The notes under the pieces: generated by a model
The model's database searches: none
What the model saw: only the letters and a program-made list of their open reading frames with translations
What the model was told of the DNA's origin: nothing
Assembly: GCF_030817535.1 (NCBI RefSeq)
Contig: NZ_JAUSZL010000002.1
Span: forward strand, 3,038,001-3,102,000
DNA from: Streptomyces sp. V3I8
Lineage (GTDB): Bacteria; Actinomycetota; Actinomycetes; Streptomycetales; Streptomycetaceae
DNA: 64,000 nt
Direction of reading: 5' to 3'
Made by a program: the position numbers and the translations under genes
Part shown: piece by piece, positions 1 to 8,424 of the stretch
How the letters are laid out: each line of letters begins with the position of its first letter
Numbering within the stretch: the stretch's first letter is position 1

Positions 1-449
1 CCCTGCTGGTGAAGTCCGGCCGCCTCAAGTGGGCCTGGATCACCGGGATCCCGCTCGTCTGGGACGCCACGGTCACCCTGACCGCGAGCTGGCAGAAGGT
101 GTTCTCCGGCGACCCGCGCGTCGGCTTCTTCGAGCAACGCTCGGTCTACCAGGACGGCATCGACCGGGGCGAACTCGTCGCACCCGCGAAGAGCATGGAC
201 GACATGCACACCATCGTCACGAACTCCACGGTCGACGGTGTCCTGACGGCGGTCCTCGCCCTGCTCGTCGTCGTCGTGATCGCGGACGCGGCGCGGGTGT
301 GCGTCCGGCACGTACGCCGTCCCGCGCTCTCCTCGCTCAGCGAGGCACCGTACGTCGCGTCGCAGATCGTCGCCCCGGCCGGGCTGATCCCGACCGGGCG
401 GGAGAAGGAGGAGGCACGCGATGCGGTCGGCGCTGAACCGCGCGGCTAG
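1..449 (+). CDS. cstA: CstA/BtsT family carbon starvation transporter, C-terminal part (5' truncated by window)
   Basis: Only the last ~149 codons are in the window; the frame is open from base 3. The residues show a membrane-proximal stretch (VWDATVTLTASWQKVFS) and one strong hydrophobic segment near the end (VLTAVLALLVVVVIADAARV), followed by a charged tail, as at the C terminus of CstA-type permeases. CstA/BtsT proteins are inner-membrane proton symporters for pyruvate or peptides. The 29-base overlap with a YbdD/YjiX gene is the classical cstA partner arrangement and is the main support for the name. Substrate cannot be read from this fragment. Confidence 0.85.
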   Translation, partial: LLVKSGRLKWAWITGIPLVWDATVTLTASWQKVFSGDPRVGFFEQRSVYQDGIDRGELVAPAKSMDDMHTIVTNSTVDGVLTAVLALLVVVVIADAARVCVRHVRRPALSSLSEAPYVASQIVAPAGLIPTGREKEEARDAVGAEPRG

Positions 450-630
450 GGCGGCCAGGGGCCTGCGCTGGTATGTACGGGAACTCACCGACGAGTCCGG
501 GTACGACCGTTACGTGGCGCATCTGCGGGCACACCGGCCCGGCGCGGACGTGCCCTCGCGGCGGGAGTTCGAGCGGATGCGCACGGACCGACAGGAGGCG
601 GACCCCCGGCAGGGCTTCCGCTGCTGCTGA
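421..630 (+). CDS. YbdD/YjiX family protein (DUF466)
   Basis: A 69-residue basic soluble protein starting at an ATG inside the end of cstA. It has the YbdD/YjiX features: an N-terminal Trp-Tyr-Val helix (LRWYVRELTDESGYDRYVAHL), a central His and a CC-terminated tail. These small proteins are nearly always encoded directly after cstA or btsT and are thought to assist the transporter; the mechanism is not established. The overlap suggests translational coupling. A stem-loop follows after four bases, so the two genes probably end a transcript together. Confidence 0.85.
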   Translation: MRSALNRAARAARGLRWYVRELTDESGYDRYVAHLRAHRPGADVPSRREFERMRTDRQEADPRQGFRCC

Positions 631-633
631 CGC

Positions 634-668
634 CGCCGGCGCCGTCGTTCCCCCGGGTGGCGCCGGCG
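634..668 (+). terminator. Stem-loop terminator after ybdD-like gene
   Basis: A 10-bp GC-rich inverted repeat (CGCCGGCGCC at 634-643 against GGCGCCGGCG at 659-668) closes a 15-base loop right after the stop codon at 630. There is no T-tract, which is usual in Streptomyces. It separates the cstA unit from the next transport operon. Confidence 0.6.
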
Positions 669-685
669 CCACACGGCACGGCACA

Positions 686-721
686 TCCGTTATACGGACG
701 GGGGTTCCATAAAGCGGAACC
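686..721. promoter_or_regulatory. Two adjacent IclR-type palindromes upstream of the DUF3311-symporter operon
   Basis: GGTTCC-ATAAAGC-GGAACC (703-721) is a perfect 6-7-6 palindrome, and TCCGT-TAT-ACGGA (686-698) is a second palindrome of the same general form five bases upstream. The TTCC-N7-GGAA architecture resembles operators of IclR-family regulators in Streptomyces. Both lie 58-93 bases before the start at 779, a good position for repressor or activator binding. Assignment to the IclR family is inference from the motif alone. Confidence 0.5.
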
Positions 722-778
722 GTCCCTTAGATTTCCTGCGCGTTGCACAGGTGATCAGTGAGGGGACGGAGCCGCCGT

Positions 779-1072
779 ATGTCGGAAACACCGGATGCGC
801 CAGGAGCGCCTGAGGAGAAACCGCCGGTCGTAACGCCGGTCCGCGTGGTGATCGCGCTCTGCCTGATCGCCCCGTTCGTGGCGATGCTGTGGGTGGGGTC
901 GTACGCGAAGGTCGACCCGACCTTCATCGGCATCCCCTTCTTCTACTGGTACCAGATGCTGTGGGTGCTCGTCTCGACCGCGCTCACGATGACCGCGTAC
1001 ACGCTGTGGAACCGTGACCAGCGCGCCCGCAGGTCCGCCCGCACGTCGCAGAACGGGGGCGCGTCCGCATGA
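779..1072 (+). CDS. DUF3311 small membrane protein, symporter partner
   Basis: A 97-residue protein with two predicted membrane helices (about residues 19-39 and 54-74) and a basic cytoplasmic tail. The stretch FIGIPFFYWYQMLWVL is the recognisable DUF3311 signature. The ATG at 779 is preferred over an in-frame GTG at 758 because a GGGGACGGA ribosome-binding stretch sits just before it. The gene overlaps the symporter start (ATGA at 1069-1072), so the two are translationally coupled. DUF3311 proteins are routinely paired with monocarboxylate-type sodium symporters and are probably an accessory subunit. Confidence 0.85.
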   Translation: MSETPDAPGAPEEKPPVVTPVRVVIALCLIAPFVAMLWVGSYAKVDPTFIGIPFFYWYQMLWVLVSTALTMTAYTLWNRDQRARRSARTSQNGGASA

Positions 1073-2697
1073 AGGACGGCGTGAACGGCGTCGCACTCGC
1101 CGTCTTCATCTTCTTCTTCCTGGCCGTCACGGTCATGGGCTTCCTGGCCTCGCGCTGGCGCCGTTCCGACGGCGAGCAGACCCTCGACGAATGGGGCCTG
1201 GGCGGCCGGTCGTTCGGCACCTGGGTGACCTGGTTCCTGCTCGGCGGCGACCTCTACACGGCTTACACGTTCGTGGCGGTCCCGGCGGCGATCTACGCGG
1301 CGGGCGCGGCCGGCTTCTTCGCCGTCCCGTACACGATCCTGGTCTACCCGCTGATCTTCACCTTCCTGCCCCGGCTCTGGTCGGTGTCGCACAAGCACGG
1401 GTACGTGACGACGTCGGACTTCGTGCGCGGGCGCTTCGGCTCGAAGGGGCTCTCGCTGGCGGTCGCCGTCACCGGCATCCTCGCGACGATGCCGTACATC
1501 GCGCTGCAGCTGGTCGGCATCCAGGCCGTCCTCGACGTGATGGGCGTCGGCGGCGGTGAGGACACCAACTGGTTCGTCAAGGACCTGCCGCTGCTCATCG
1601 CCTTCGGCGTGCTGGCCGCGTACACGTACTCGTCCGGACTGCGCGCGCCCGCGCTGATCGCGTTCGTCAAGGACACGCTGATCTACATCGTCATCGCGGT
1701 CGCGATCATCTACATCCCGATCAAACTGGGCGGCTTCGACGAGATCTTCGCCAAGGCGGGCGAGGCCTACGGCCGGACCAACCCGGCGACCGGTGCGCCG
1801 CGCGGGGCCGTGGTACCCGGCGAGGCGGGCCAGTGGACGTACGCGACCCTCGCGCTCGGCTCCGCGCTGGCCCTGTTCATGTACCCGCACTCGATCACCG
1901 CGACGCTGTCCTCGCGCAGCCGCGAGGTGATCCGGCGCAACACCACGATCCTGCCGCTGTACTCGCTGATGCTGGGCCTGCTCGCGCTGCTCGGCTTCAT
2001 GGCGATCGCGGCCGGCATCAAGGTCGACAACGGGCAGCTGGCCATCCCGCAGCTGTTCGAGACCATGTTCCCCGACTGGTTCGCGGGCGTGGCCTTCGCG
2101 GCGATCGGGATCGGCGCACTCGTACCGGCGGCCATCATGTCGATCGCGGCGGCGAACCTGTTCACCCGCAACATCTACAAGGACTTCATCAAGCCCGACG
2201 CGACGCCCGCCCAGGAGACCAAGGTCTCCAAGCTGGTCTCGCTCCTCGTGAAGGTGGGAGCGCTGGTCTTCGTCCTGACCATGGACAAGACGGTCGCCAT
2301 CAACTTCCAGCTGCTCGGCGGGATCTGGATCCTGCAGACCTTCCCGGCGCTGGTCGGCGGCCTGTTCACCCGCTGGTTCCACCGGTGGGCGCTGCTCGCG
2401 GGCTGGGCGGTGGGGATGCTGTACGGCACGGTCGCCGCCTACGGGGTGGCCTCGCCGACCCAGAAGCACTTCGGCGGCTCCTCGAAGGAGATCCCCGGGA
2501 TCGGGGAGATCGGGTACATCGGGCTGACGGCGATCGTGCTGAACGTGATCGTGACGGTGGTCATGACGTTCGTCCTGCGGGCGCTCAAGGCTCCCGAGGG
2601 TGTCGACGAGACCTCCGCCGAGGACTACACGGCGGACGCGGGCGACAAGGGTGTCCAGGTGGAGCTGCCCCCGGCGACCGCCGGTTCGAGCCACTAG
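1069..2697 (+). CDS. Sodium:solute symporter (SSS family, MctP/MctC-like monocarboxylate permease)
   Basis: A 542-residue polytopic protein of about 13 helices with SSS landmarks: an N-terminal WGLGGRSFGTWVTWFLLGG segment, GYVTTSDFVRGRFGS, and a charged hydrophilic C terminus. This family uses the sodium motive force to import small solutes; homologues paired with DUF3311 import acetate, propionate or pyruvate. That specificity is inferred from the pairing and from the neighbouring cstA. The start overlaps the DUF3311 stop by four bases. Likely regulated through the palindromes at 686-721. Confidence 0.85.
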   Translation: MKDGVNGVALAVFIFFFLAVTVMGFLASRWRRSDGEQTLDEWGLGGRSFGTWVTWFLLGGDLYTAYTFVAVPAAIYAAGAAGFFAVPYTILVYPLIFTFLPRLWSVSHKHGYVTTSDFVRGRFGSKGLSLAVAVTGILATMPYIALQLVGIQAVLDVMGVGGGEDTNWFVKDLPLLIAFGVLAAYTYSSGLRAPALIAFVKDTLIYIVIAVAIIYIPIKLGGFDEIFAKAGEAYGRTNPATGAPRGAVVPGEAGQWTYATLALGSALALFMYPHSITATLSSRSREVIRRNTTILPLYSLMLGLLALLGFMAIAAGIKVDNGQLAIPQLFETMFPDWFAGVAFAAIGIGALVPAAIMSIAAANLFTRNIYKDFIKPDATPAQETKVSKLVSLLVKVGALVFVLTMDKTVAINFQLLGGIWILQTFPALVGGLFTRWFHRWALLAGWAVGMLYGTVAAYGVASPTQKHFGGSSKEIPGIGEIGYIGLTAIVLNVIVTVVMTFVLRALKAPEGVDETSAEDYTADAGDKGVQVELPPATAGSSH

Positions 2698-2784
2698 CGT
2701 TCTCGCCCCCGCCGCCCCTTCCCGCCCCCGCCCCCGACCCCGGAGGCGGCGGGGGTGGCGGAGTGGCGGCGGGGCGGGGCGAAA

Positions 2785-3315
2785 ATGATCCGCATGGACA
2801 TCGTGATCAGACGGGCCCTCCCCGCCCAGTACACGGCCCTCGGCGAGCTCACCGCGCAGGCGTACCTCGGCGACGGCCTCCTCGACTTCGGCGAGGACGA
2901 CGACTACCTCGGCGAGCTGCGCGACACGGCGAAGCGCGCCGCCTCGGCCGACGTCCTGGTCGCCGTCGAGGCGACCGGCGCCGGCGACGGCCGTCTCCTG
3001 GGCACCGTGACCTTCGTACCGGCCGGCGGCCCCATGGCCGACATCGCACGCGACGGCGAGGCCGAGATACGCATGCTGGCCGTCGCGAAGGAGGCCCGCG
3101 GCCACGGTGTGGGCACCTCGCTCGTCCGCTGCTGCGTCGACCGCGCCCGGGCCACGGCCGGCTGCACGGGCATCGCGCTGTCCACCCAGCGCACCATGCA
3201 CAGCGCGCACCGCATCTACGAACGCCTCGGCTTCACCCGTACTCCGGCCCGCGACTGGAACCCCGTGCCGCACCTGGACGATCTCCTCCTCCTCACCTAC
3301 GAGCTGACGCTCTGA
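2785..3315 (+). CDS. GNAT family N-acetyltransferase
   Basis: A 176-residue single-domain GNAT protein. The acetyl-CoA binding motif A is visible as RMLAVAKEARGHGVGTSLVRCC (V-x-x-x-x-R-G-x-G-V/I-G-x-x-L), followed by the motif B region with HRIYERLGFTRTP. The substrate cannot be deduced. The ATG at 2785 follows a GGCGGGGCGG stretch; an ATG nine bases later is an alternative, and an upstream GTG at 2755 lies in GC-rich non-coding-looking DNA. It stands between the symporter and the B12 riboswitch with no clear functional link to either. Confidence 0.85.
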   Translation: MIRMDIVIRRALPAQYTALGELTAQAYLGDGLLDFGEDDDYLGELRDTAKRAASADVLVAVEATGAGDGRLLGTVTFVPAGGPMADIARDGEAEIRMLAVAKEARGHGVGTSLVRCCVDRARATAGCTGIALSTQRTMHSAHRIYERLGFTRTPARDWNPVPHLDDLLLLTYELTL

Positions 3316-3354
3316 CATACTCCGGCGCCCGGCCGGGAGCCGACGCGACACAAC

Positions 3355-3523
3355 ATGTGGGGGGTGCTTCCGGCACACGGCACCAGATGTATGCTCATGC
3401 TCGCTGTCGTCGCAGGGGAATCCGGTGCGAATCCGGAACTGTCCCGCAACGGTGTACTTGTACGCGTATGCCCGCATACCGTCGTACAAAAGTCAGTCCG
3501 AGGACCTGCCGACAGCGCGCCCA
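3355..3523 (+). promoter_or_regulatory. Cobalamin (adenosylcobalamin) riboswitch upstream of nrdABS
   Basis: The leader contains the conserved core of the cobalamin riboswitch: GGGAAtccGGTGcgaATCC, then CTGTCCCGCAACGGTGT, then AGTCAGTCCGAGgACCTGCC ending near 3510. The 5' boundary is approximate. It precedes nrdA by about 150 bases. In S. coelicolor the class Ia nrdABS operon is known to be repressed by B12 through such a riboswitch, because the class II enzyme needs B12 and makes class Ia redundant when it is available. Sequence and context agree fully with that model. Confidence 0.92.
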
Positions 3524-3542
3524 GGCCGTCCGGCCCGGGCGC
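3517..3542 (+). terminator. Stem-loop in riboswitch expression platform
   Basis: GCGCCC-a-GGCC-gtcc-GGCC-c-GGGCGC forms a strong hairpin with one internal mismatch directly after the riboswitch 3' strand. Its position makes it a candidate for the B12-dependent terminator. There is no T-tract; assignment is inferred from position and stability. Confidence 0.45.
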
Positions 3543-3666
3543 ACGACGTCCGGGCCTCGCGGAGTGGGCCGGTGGACGCGGCGTACCGCTGCGCGAAGCG
3601 GGTACTCCCGTGTGCCCCCGACCCCTCTCCCCGCAGGCCCCCGTGCCGAGCGAGGGAGTGCCCCAC

Positions 3667-6108
3667 GTGACCATCGCGCCAGCCGATCCGGTCTCCGCCA
3701 CAGCGACGGCGACAGCCGCAGCGACCCGGGACCAGCAGGACAGGGCCGAGGCCGACGCGCCGGGAACCGCACTGCTGCGGCTCCTGACCGACTTCACCGC
3801 CGACCTCCCCGGTGCCGACCCCGGCCGGGTCGCCGCCGCCGCGCTGCGCGGCCGGTCCGCCGCCGCGGACGAGCCCGAACTGCGCGAGCTGGCCACGGAG
3901 GCGTCCGCGGGCCTCATCTCCGAGGACCCGGTCTACTCGAAGCTGGCCGCCCGCCTGCTGACCGTCACCATCGCCGCGGAGGCCGCCTCGCAGGGCGTGC
4001 GCTCCTTCTCGGAGTCGGTCGCCGTCGGTCACCGCGAGGGCCTGATCGCCGACCGCACGGCCGAGTTCGTACGCCGCCACGCGGTCCGGCTCGACGCGCT
4101 GACGGACACCTCTTCCGCCGAGGGCGCCGACGACCGCTTCGGCTACTTCGGCCTGCGTACCCTGCACAGCCGGTATCTGCTGCGGCACCCGATCACGCGG
4201 TCCGTCATCGAGACACCGCAGTACTTCATGCTGCGGGTGGCGAGCGGGCTCGCCGAGGACACCGCGCCCGATCCGGAAGCGGGCGACCGCTCGGTGGACG
4301 AAGTGGCTTCCCTGTACCGGCTGATGAGCCGCCTCGACTACCTCCCCTCCTCCCCCACCCTCTTCAACTCCGGTACGCGCCACCCCCAGATGTCGTCCTG
4401 CTACCTGCTCGACTCCCCGCTGGACGAGCTGGACTCCCTCTACGACCGCTACCACCAGGTGGCCCGCCTCTCCAAGCACGCGGGCGGCATCGGCCTGCCG
4501 TTCTCCCGGATCCGCTCCCGCGGTTCGCTGATCCGCGGCACCAACGGGCACTCGAACGGCATCGTCCCCTTCCTGAAGACCCTCGACGCCTCGGTCGCCG
4601 CGGTGAACCAGGGCGGCCGGCGCAAGGGCGCGGCCGCGGTCTACCTGGAGACCTGGCACTCCGACATCGAGGAGTTCCTGGAGCTGCGCGACAACACCGG
4701 TGAGGACGCCCGCCGTACGCACAACCTGAACCTCGCGCACTGGATCCCGGACGAGTTCATGCGCCGTGTGAACGAGGACCGCGACTGGTCGCTGTTCTCG
4801 CCCTCGGACGTGCCCGAGCTGGTCGACCTGTGGGGCGCGGAGTTCGACGCCGCGTACCGCGGGGCGGAGGAGCGGGGGCTAGCCAGGAGGACCATCCCGG
4901 CCCGTGAGCTGTACGGCCGCATGATGCGTACCCTCGCGCAGACCGGCAACGGCTGGATGACCTTCAAGGACGCCGCCAACCGCACGGCCAACCAGACGGC
5001 GCTGCCCGGCCACACGGTCCACTCCTCGAACCTGTGCACCGAGATCCTGGAGGTCACGGACGACGGGGAGACCGCGGTCTGCAACCTCGGATCGGTCAAC
5101 CTGGGCGCCTTCGTCGACGCGGACGCGCGGGACATCGACTGGGAGCGGCTGGACGAGACCGTCCGGACCGCCGTCACCTTCCTCGACCGGGTCGTCGACA
5201 TCAACTTCTACCCGACCGAGCAGGCCGGCCGCTCCAACTCCAGGTGGCGCCCGGTGGGCCTCGGCGCCATGGGCCTGCAGGACGTCTTCTTCAAGCTGCG
5301 GCTGCCCTTCGACTCCCCGCGGGCGCGCGCCCTCTCCACCCGGATCGCCGAGCGGATCATGCTCACCGCGTACGAGGCGTCCGCCGACCTCGCCGAGCGC
5401 AGCGGCCCGCTGCCGGCCTGGGAGAAGACCCGTACGGCCCAGGGTGTGCTGCACCCGGACCACTACGACGTCGAGCTGAACTGGCCGGAGCGCTGGGCGG
5501 CCCTGCGGAAGCGGATCGCCGACGTCGGCATGCGCAACTCGCTGCTGCTGGCCATCGCCCCGACCGCCACCATCGCGTCCATCGCCGGCGTGTACGAGTG
5601 CATCGAGCCGCAGGTCTCCAACCTGTTCAAGCGCGAGACGCTGTCCGGCGAGTTCCTCCAGGTCAACTCCTACCTGGTGGCCGAGCTGAAGGCACTCGGC
5701 GTGTGGGACGCGCAGACCCGGGAGGCGCTGCGCGAGGCCAACGGCTCGGTGCAGGGCTTCACCTGGGTCCCCGAGGACGTGCGCGAGCTGTACCGCACGG
5801 CGTGGGAGATCCCGCAGCGCGGCCTCATCGACATGGCCGCCGCCCGCACCCCGTTCCTGGACCAGGCCCAGTCGCTGAACCTGTTCCTGGAGACGCCGAC
5901 CATCGGCAAGCTCTCCTCGATGTACGCGTACGCCTGGAAGTCGGGGCTGAAGACGACGTACTACCTGCGTTCGCGCCCGGCGACCCGCATCGCCCGCGCG
6001 GCCCAGGCCCAGCCGGCGGCCAAGACCGTCCCCGTCCAGCAGGCCGCCGACCCCGACGCGGTCGCCTGCTCCCTTGAGAACCCCGAGTCCTGCGAGGCCT
6101 GCCAGTAA
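3667..6108 (+). CDS. nrdA: Class Ia ribonucleoside-diphosphate reductase, large subunit
   Basis: An 813-residue NrdA. It reduces ribonucleoside diphosphates using a radical passed from NrdB. Visible landmarks are the substrate-site region LFNSGTRHPQMSSCYLL with its active-site Cys, NGWMTFKDAANRTANQ, SNLCTEILEVTDDGE, the thiyl-radical Cys region YECIEPQVSNLFKRE, and a C-terminal redox pair in the last residues (SCEACQ). Start: GTG at 3667 preceded by GAGGGAG; the open frame upstream belongs to the riboswitch leader. It overlaps nrdB by one base (TAATG). Expression is expected to fall when B12 is present. Confidence 0.95.
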   Translation: MTIAPADPVSATATATAAATRDQQDRAEADAPGTALLRLLTDFTADLPGADPGRVAAAALRGRSAAADEPELRELATEASAGLISEDPVYSKLAARLLTVTIAAEAASQGVRSFSESVAVGHREGLIADRTAEFVRRHAVRLDALTDTSSAEGADDRFGYFGLRTLHSRYLLRHPITRSVIETPQYFMLRVASGLAEDTAPDPEAGDRSVDEVASLYRLMSRLDYLPSSPTLFNSGTRHPQMSSCYLLDSPLDELDSLYDRYHQVARLSKHAGGIGLPFSRIRSRGSLIRGTNGHSNGIVPFLKTLDASVAAVNQGGRRKGAAAVYLETWHSDIEEFLELRDNTGEDARRTHNLNLAHWIPDEFMRRVNEDRDWSLFSPSDVPELVDLWGAEFDAAYRGAEERGLARRTIPARELYGRMMRTLAQTGNGWMTFKDAANRTANQTALPGHTVHSSNLCTEILEVTDDGETAVCNLGSVNLGAFVDADARDIDWERLDETVRTAVTFLDRVVDINFYPTEQAGRSNSRWRPVGLGAMGLQDVFFKLRLPFDSPRARALSTRIAERIMLTAYEASADLAERSGPLPAWEKTRTAQGVLHPDHYDVELNWPERWAALRKRIADVGMRNSLLLAIAPTATIASIAGVYECIEPQVSNLFKRETLSGEFLQVNSYLVAELKALGVWDAQTREALREANGSVQGFTWVPEDVRELYRTAWEIPQRGLIDMAAARTPFLDQAQSLNLFLETPTIGKLSSMYAYAWKSGLKTTYYLRSRPATRIARAAQAQPAAKTVPVQQAADPDAVACSLENPESCEACQ

Positions 6109-7154
6109 TGACCACCGCACCCGAGAAGGCCGAAGAGACCACGGGGAAGACCGAGAAGAACCTTCTCGACCCCGGCTTCGAGCTGACCCTGCGTCCCATG
6201 CGCTACCCGGACTTCTACGAGCGCTACCGGGACGCGATCAAGAACACCTGGACCGTCGAGGAGGTCGACCTCCACTCGGACGTCGCCGACCTGGCGAAGC
6301 TGTCACCGGGCGAGCAGCACATGATCGGCCGGCTGGTCGCGTTCTTCGCGACGGGCGACTCGATCGTGTCGAACAACCTGGTGCTGACGCTCTACAAGCA
6401 CATCAACTCCCCGGAGGCGCGGCTCTACCTGAGCCGCCAGCTCTTCGAGGAGGCCGTGCACGTCCAGTTCTACCTGACGCTGCTCGACACCTATCTGCCC
6501 GATCCGGCGGACCGGGCGGCGGCCTTCGACGCCGTCGAGAGCATTCCGTCGATCCGCGAGAAGGCCGAGTTCTGCTTCCGGTGGATGGACTCGGTGGAGA
6601 AGCTGGACCGGCTGGAGACGAAGGCCGACCGCCGCCGCTTCCTGCTCAACCTCATCTGCTTCGCCGCGTGCATCGAGGGGCTGTTCTTCTACGGGGCCTT
6701 CGCGTACGTCTACTGGTTCCGCAGCCGGGGCCTGCTGCACGGCCTGGCGACGGGCACCAACTGGGTGTTCCGCGACGAGACGATGCACATGAGCTTCGCC
6801 TTCGAGGTGGTGGACACGGTCCGCAAGGAGGAGCCGGAGCTCTTCGACGACCGGCTGCGGGAGCAGGTCACCGACATGCTCCGGGAGGCCGTCGAGGCCG
6901 AGCTGCAGTTCGCGCGCGACCTGTGCGGTGACGGTCTCCCGGGCATGAACACCGACTCGATGAGGCAGTACCTGGAGTGCGTCGCCGACCAGCGCCTGCA
7001 GCGCCTCGGCTTCGCCCCGGTGTACGGCTCCGAGAATCCCTTCTCCTTCATGGAGCTGCAGGGGGTTCAGGAGCTGACCAACTTCTTCGAGCGCCGGCCC
7101 TCGGCGTACCAGGTGGCGGTGGAGGGGACGGTCGACCTCGACGAGGACTTCTGA
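6108..7154 (+). CDS. nrdB: Class Ia ribonucleotide reductase, radical-bearing small subunit
   Basis: A 348-residue ferritin-like NrdB. Metal ligands are recognisable in the helical motifs FEEAVHVQFY, FAACIEGLFFYGAF and RDETMHMSFAFEVV. It generates the tyrosyl radical at a di-iron site and passes it to NrdA. ATG shares one base with the nrdA stop codon, so expression is coupled. Length is normal for the family. Its 3' end overlaps a convergent small membrane-protein gene by 88 bases. Confidence 0.95.
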   Translation: MTTAPEKAEETTGKTEKNLLDPGFELTLRPMRYPDFYERYRDAIKNTWTVEEVDLHSDVADLAKLSPGEQHMIGRLVAFFATGDSIVSNNLVLTLYKHINSPEARLYLSRQLFEEAVHVQFYLTLLDTYLPDPADRAAAFDAVESIPSIREKAEFCFRWMDSVEKLDRLETKADRRRFLLNLICFAACIEGLFFYGAFAYVYWFRSRGLLHGLATGTNWVFRDETMHMSFAFEVVDTVRKEEPELFDDRLREQVTDMLREAVEAELQFARDLCGDGLPGMNTDSMRQYLECVADQRLQRLGFAPVYGSENPFSFMELQGVQELTNFFERRPSAYQVAVEGTVDLDEDF

Positions 7155-7330
7155 TCCCGGGGGATCCGTGAGGCCCGCGGGGTCTGCCGGGGGCCCTGTT
7201 CGGCCTCCCTGAGCTGACGGTCGACGCGCCGGTCGCGCACGATGCCGAAGGTGGCGGGGAGGACGAGCAGGACCAGGATTCCGAGGACGAAGAGCATTCC
7301 GATCAGGCCTTCCAGCTGTGTTGTGGTCAT
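7067..7330 (-). CDS. Small single-pass membrane protein, antisense overlap with nrdB
   Basis: An 87-residue frame starting at ATG 7330. It has an N-terminal hydrophobic helix (about residues 8-30, LIGMLFVLGILVLLVLPATF) followed by a basic, Arg-rich cytoplasmic tail. Codon third positions in the part outside nrdB are almost all G/C, which supports real coding. The last ~29 codons are antisense to the end of nrdB, so the extreme C terminus may be unconserved. Function unknown. It sits in the gap between nrdB and nrdS on the opposite strand. Confidence 0.5.
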   Translation of the reverse strand: MTTTQLEGLIGMLFVLGILVLLVLPATFGIVRDRRVDRQLREAEQGPRQTPRASRIPRDQKSSSRSTVPSTATWYAEGRRSKKLVSS

Positions 7331-7423
7331 GGACACCACTGTCGCGCCTGATGCTCCTTACCGGGAGTGGCAGGACTGCCGCACACCCTCGATTTCCTGC
7401 CAGATCAGGTGCACACTGTCGGC

Positions 7424-8389
7424 ATGCTGACCAACGTGGCCGCCGTCCTGCTCGACGGTGCGCATCCCTTCGAACTCGGCGTCGTCTGCGAGGTGTTCGG
7501 CCTCGACCGCAGTGACGACGGACTGCCGGTGTACGACTTCGCGGTCGCCTCGGCCGAGGGCCCGAACCTCAAGACGCACGTCCCGGGGCTCACGGTCTCC
7601 ACCCCGTACGGTCTCGACCGGCTGGAGGAGGCCGACCTGATCGTCGTACCGGCCGGCAGTCACTACATGGGGCGCGCCTACCCGCCCGAACTGCTCGACG
7701 CCCTCCGCCGGGCCGCCGACCGCGGCACCAAGGTGCTCAGCGTCTGCTCCGGGGTCTTCGTGCTCGGCGCGGCCGGACTGCTCGACGGGCGGCGCTGCGC
7801 GGTCCACTGGCGGCACGCCGAGACGCTGGCCCTGCGCCATCCCCGCGCGAAGGTGGAACCGGACGTGCTGTACGTGGACGAGGACCCGGTGATCACCTCC
7901 GCGGGCACCGCCTCCGGCATCGACGCCTGCCTGCACATCGTCCGCAAGGAGCAGGGCCCGGAGGTCGCCAACAGCATCGCGCGCCGCATGATCGTGCCGC
8001 CGCACCGCGACGGCGGGCAGGCCCAGTACATCGAGCGGCCGCTGCCGCGCTCCCAGTGCGACACGGTCGGCGAGACGCTCGTCTGGATGGAGCGCCACCT
8101 CGACGAGGAGGTGACCGTCGAACAGCTAGCCGCCCGTGCGCACATGTCCCCGCGCACCTACGCCCGGCGCTTCCAGCAGGAGACGGGGACCACCCCGTAC
8201 CGCTGGCTCCTGCGCCAGCGGGTGCTGCTGGCGCAGGAGCTGCTCGAGGGCACGGACGAGACGATGGACCTCATCGCGGACCGCACGGGGTTCGGGACCG
8301 CGGCTGCGCTGCGCCACCAGTTCGTCCGTGCGCTGGGGACGACTCCGCAGGCGTACCGGCGCACGTTCAGGGGCTCGCAGGCCGCCTGA
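7424..8389 (+). CDS. nrdS: NrdS, GATase1/DJ-1-like AraC-family transcriptional regulator
   Basis: A 321-residue protein with an N-terminal DJ-1/PfpI-like domain (about 1-190; contains SVCSGVFVLGAAGLLDG with the nucleophile-elbow Cys) and a C-terminal AraC/XylS double helix-turn-helix (about 215-315; LAARAHMSPRTYARRFQQET and DLIADRTGFGTAAALRHQF). The third gene of the B12-controlled nrdABS operon encodes this type of regulator in S. coelicolor. ATG at 7424 is chosen because the DJ-1 fold begins immediately after it. There is a 269-base gap to nrdB that contains an opposite-strand small gene, so a separate promoter is possible. Confidence 0.85.
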   Translation: MLTNVAAVLLDGAHPFELGVVCEVFGLDRSDDGLPVYDFAVASAEGPNLKTHVPGLTVSTPYGLDRLEEADLIVVPAGSHYMGRAYPPELLDALRRAADRGTKVLSVCSGVFVLGAAGLLDGRRCAVHWRHAETLALRHPRAKVEPDVLYVDEDPVITSAGTASGIDACLHIVRKEQGPEVANSIARRMIVPPHRDGGQAQYIERPLPRSQCDTVGETLVWMERHLDEEVTVEQLAARAHMSPRTYARRFQQETGTTPYRWLLRQRVLLAQELLEGTDETMDLIADRTGFGTAAALRHQFVRALGTTPQAYRRTFRGSQAA

Positions 8390-8424
8390 ACACGCGCCGT
8401 ACGCTCACCGGGACACGGCCGCGC

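Noticed and set aside
943..3489. Very long open frame on the minus strand opposite the symporter and acetyltransferase
   Set aside because: It is antisense to well-supported genes with motifs, and is low in hydrophobic structure and full of Arg/Gly/Asp from GC skew. Such frames are routine in high-G+C DNA.
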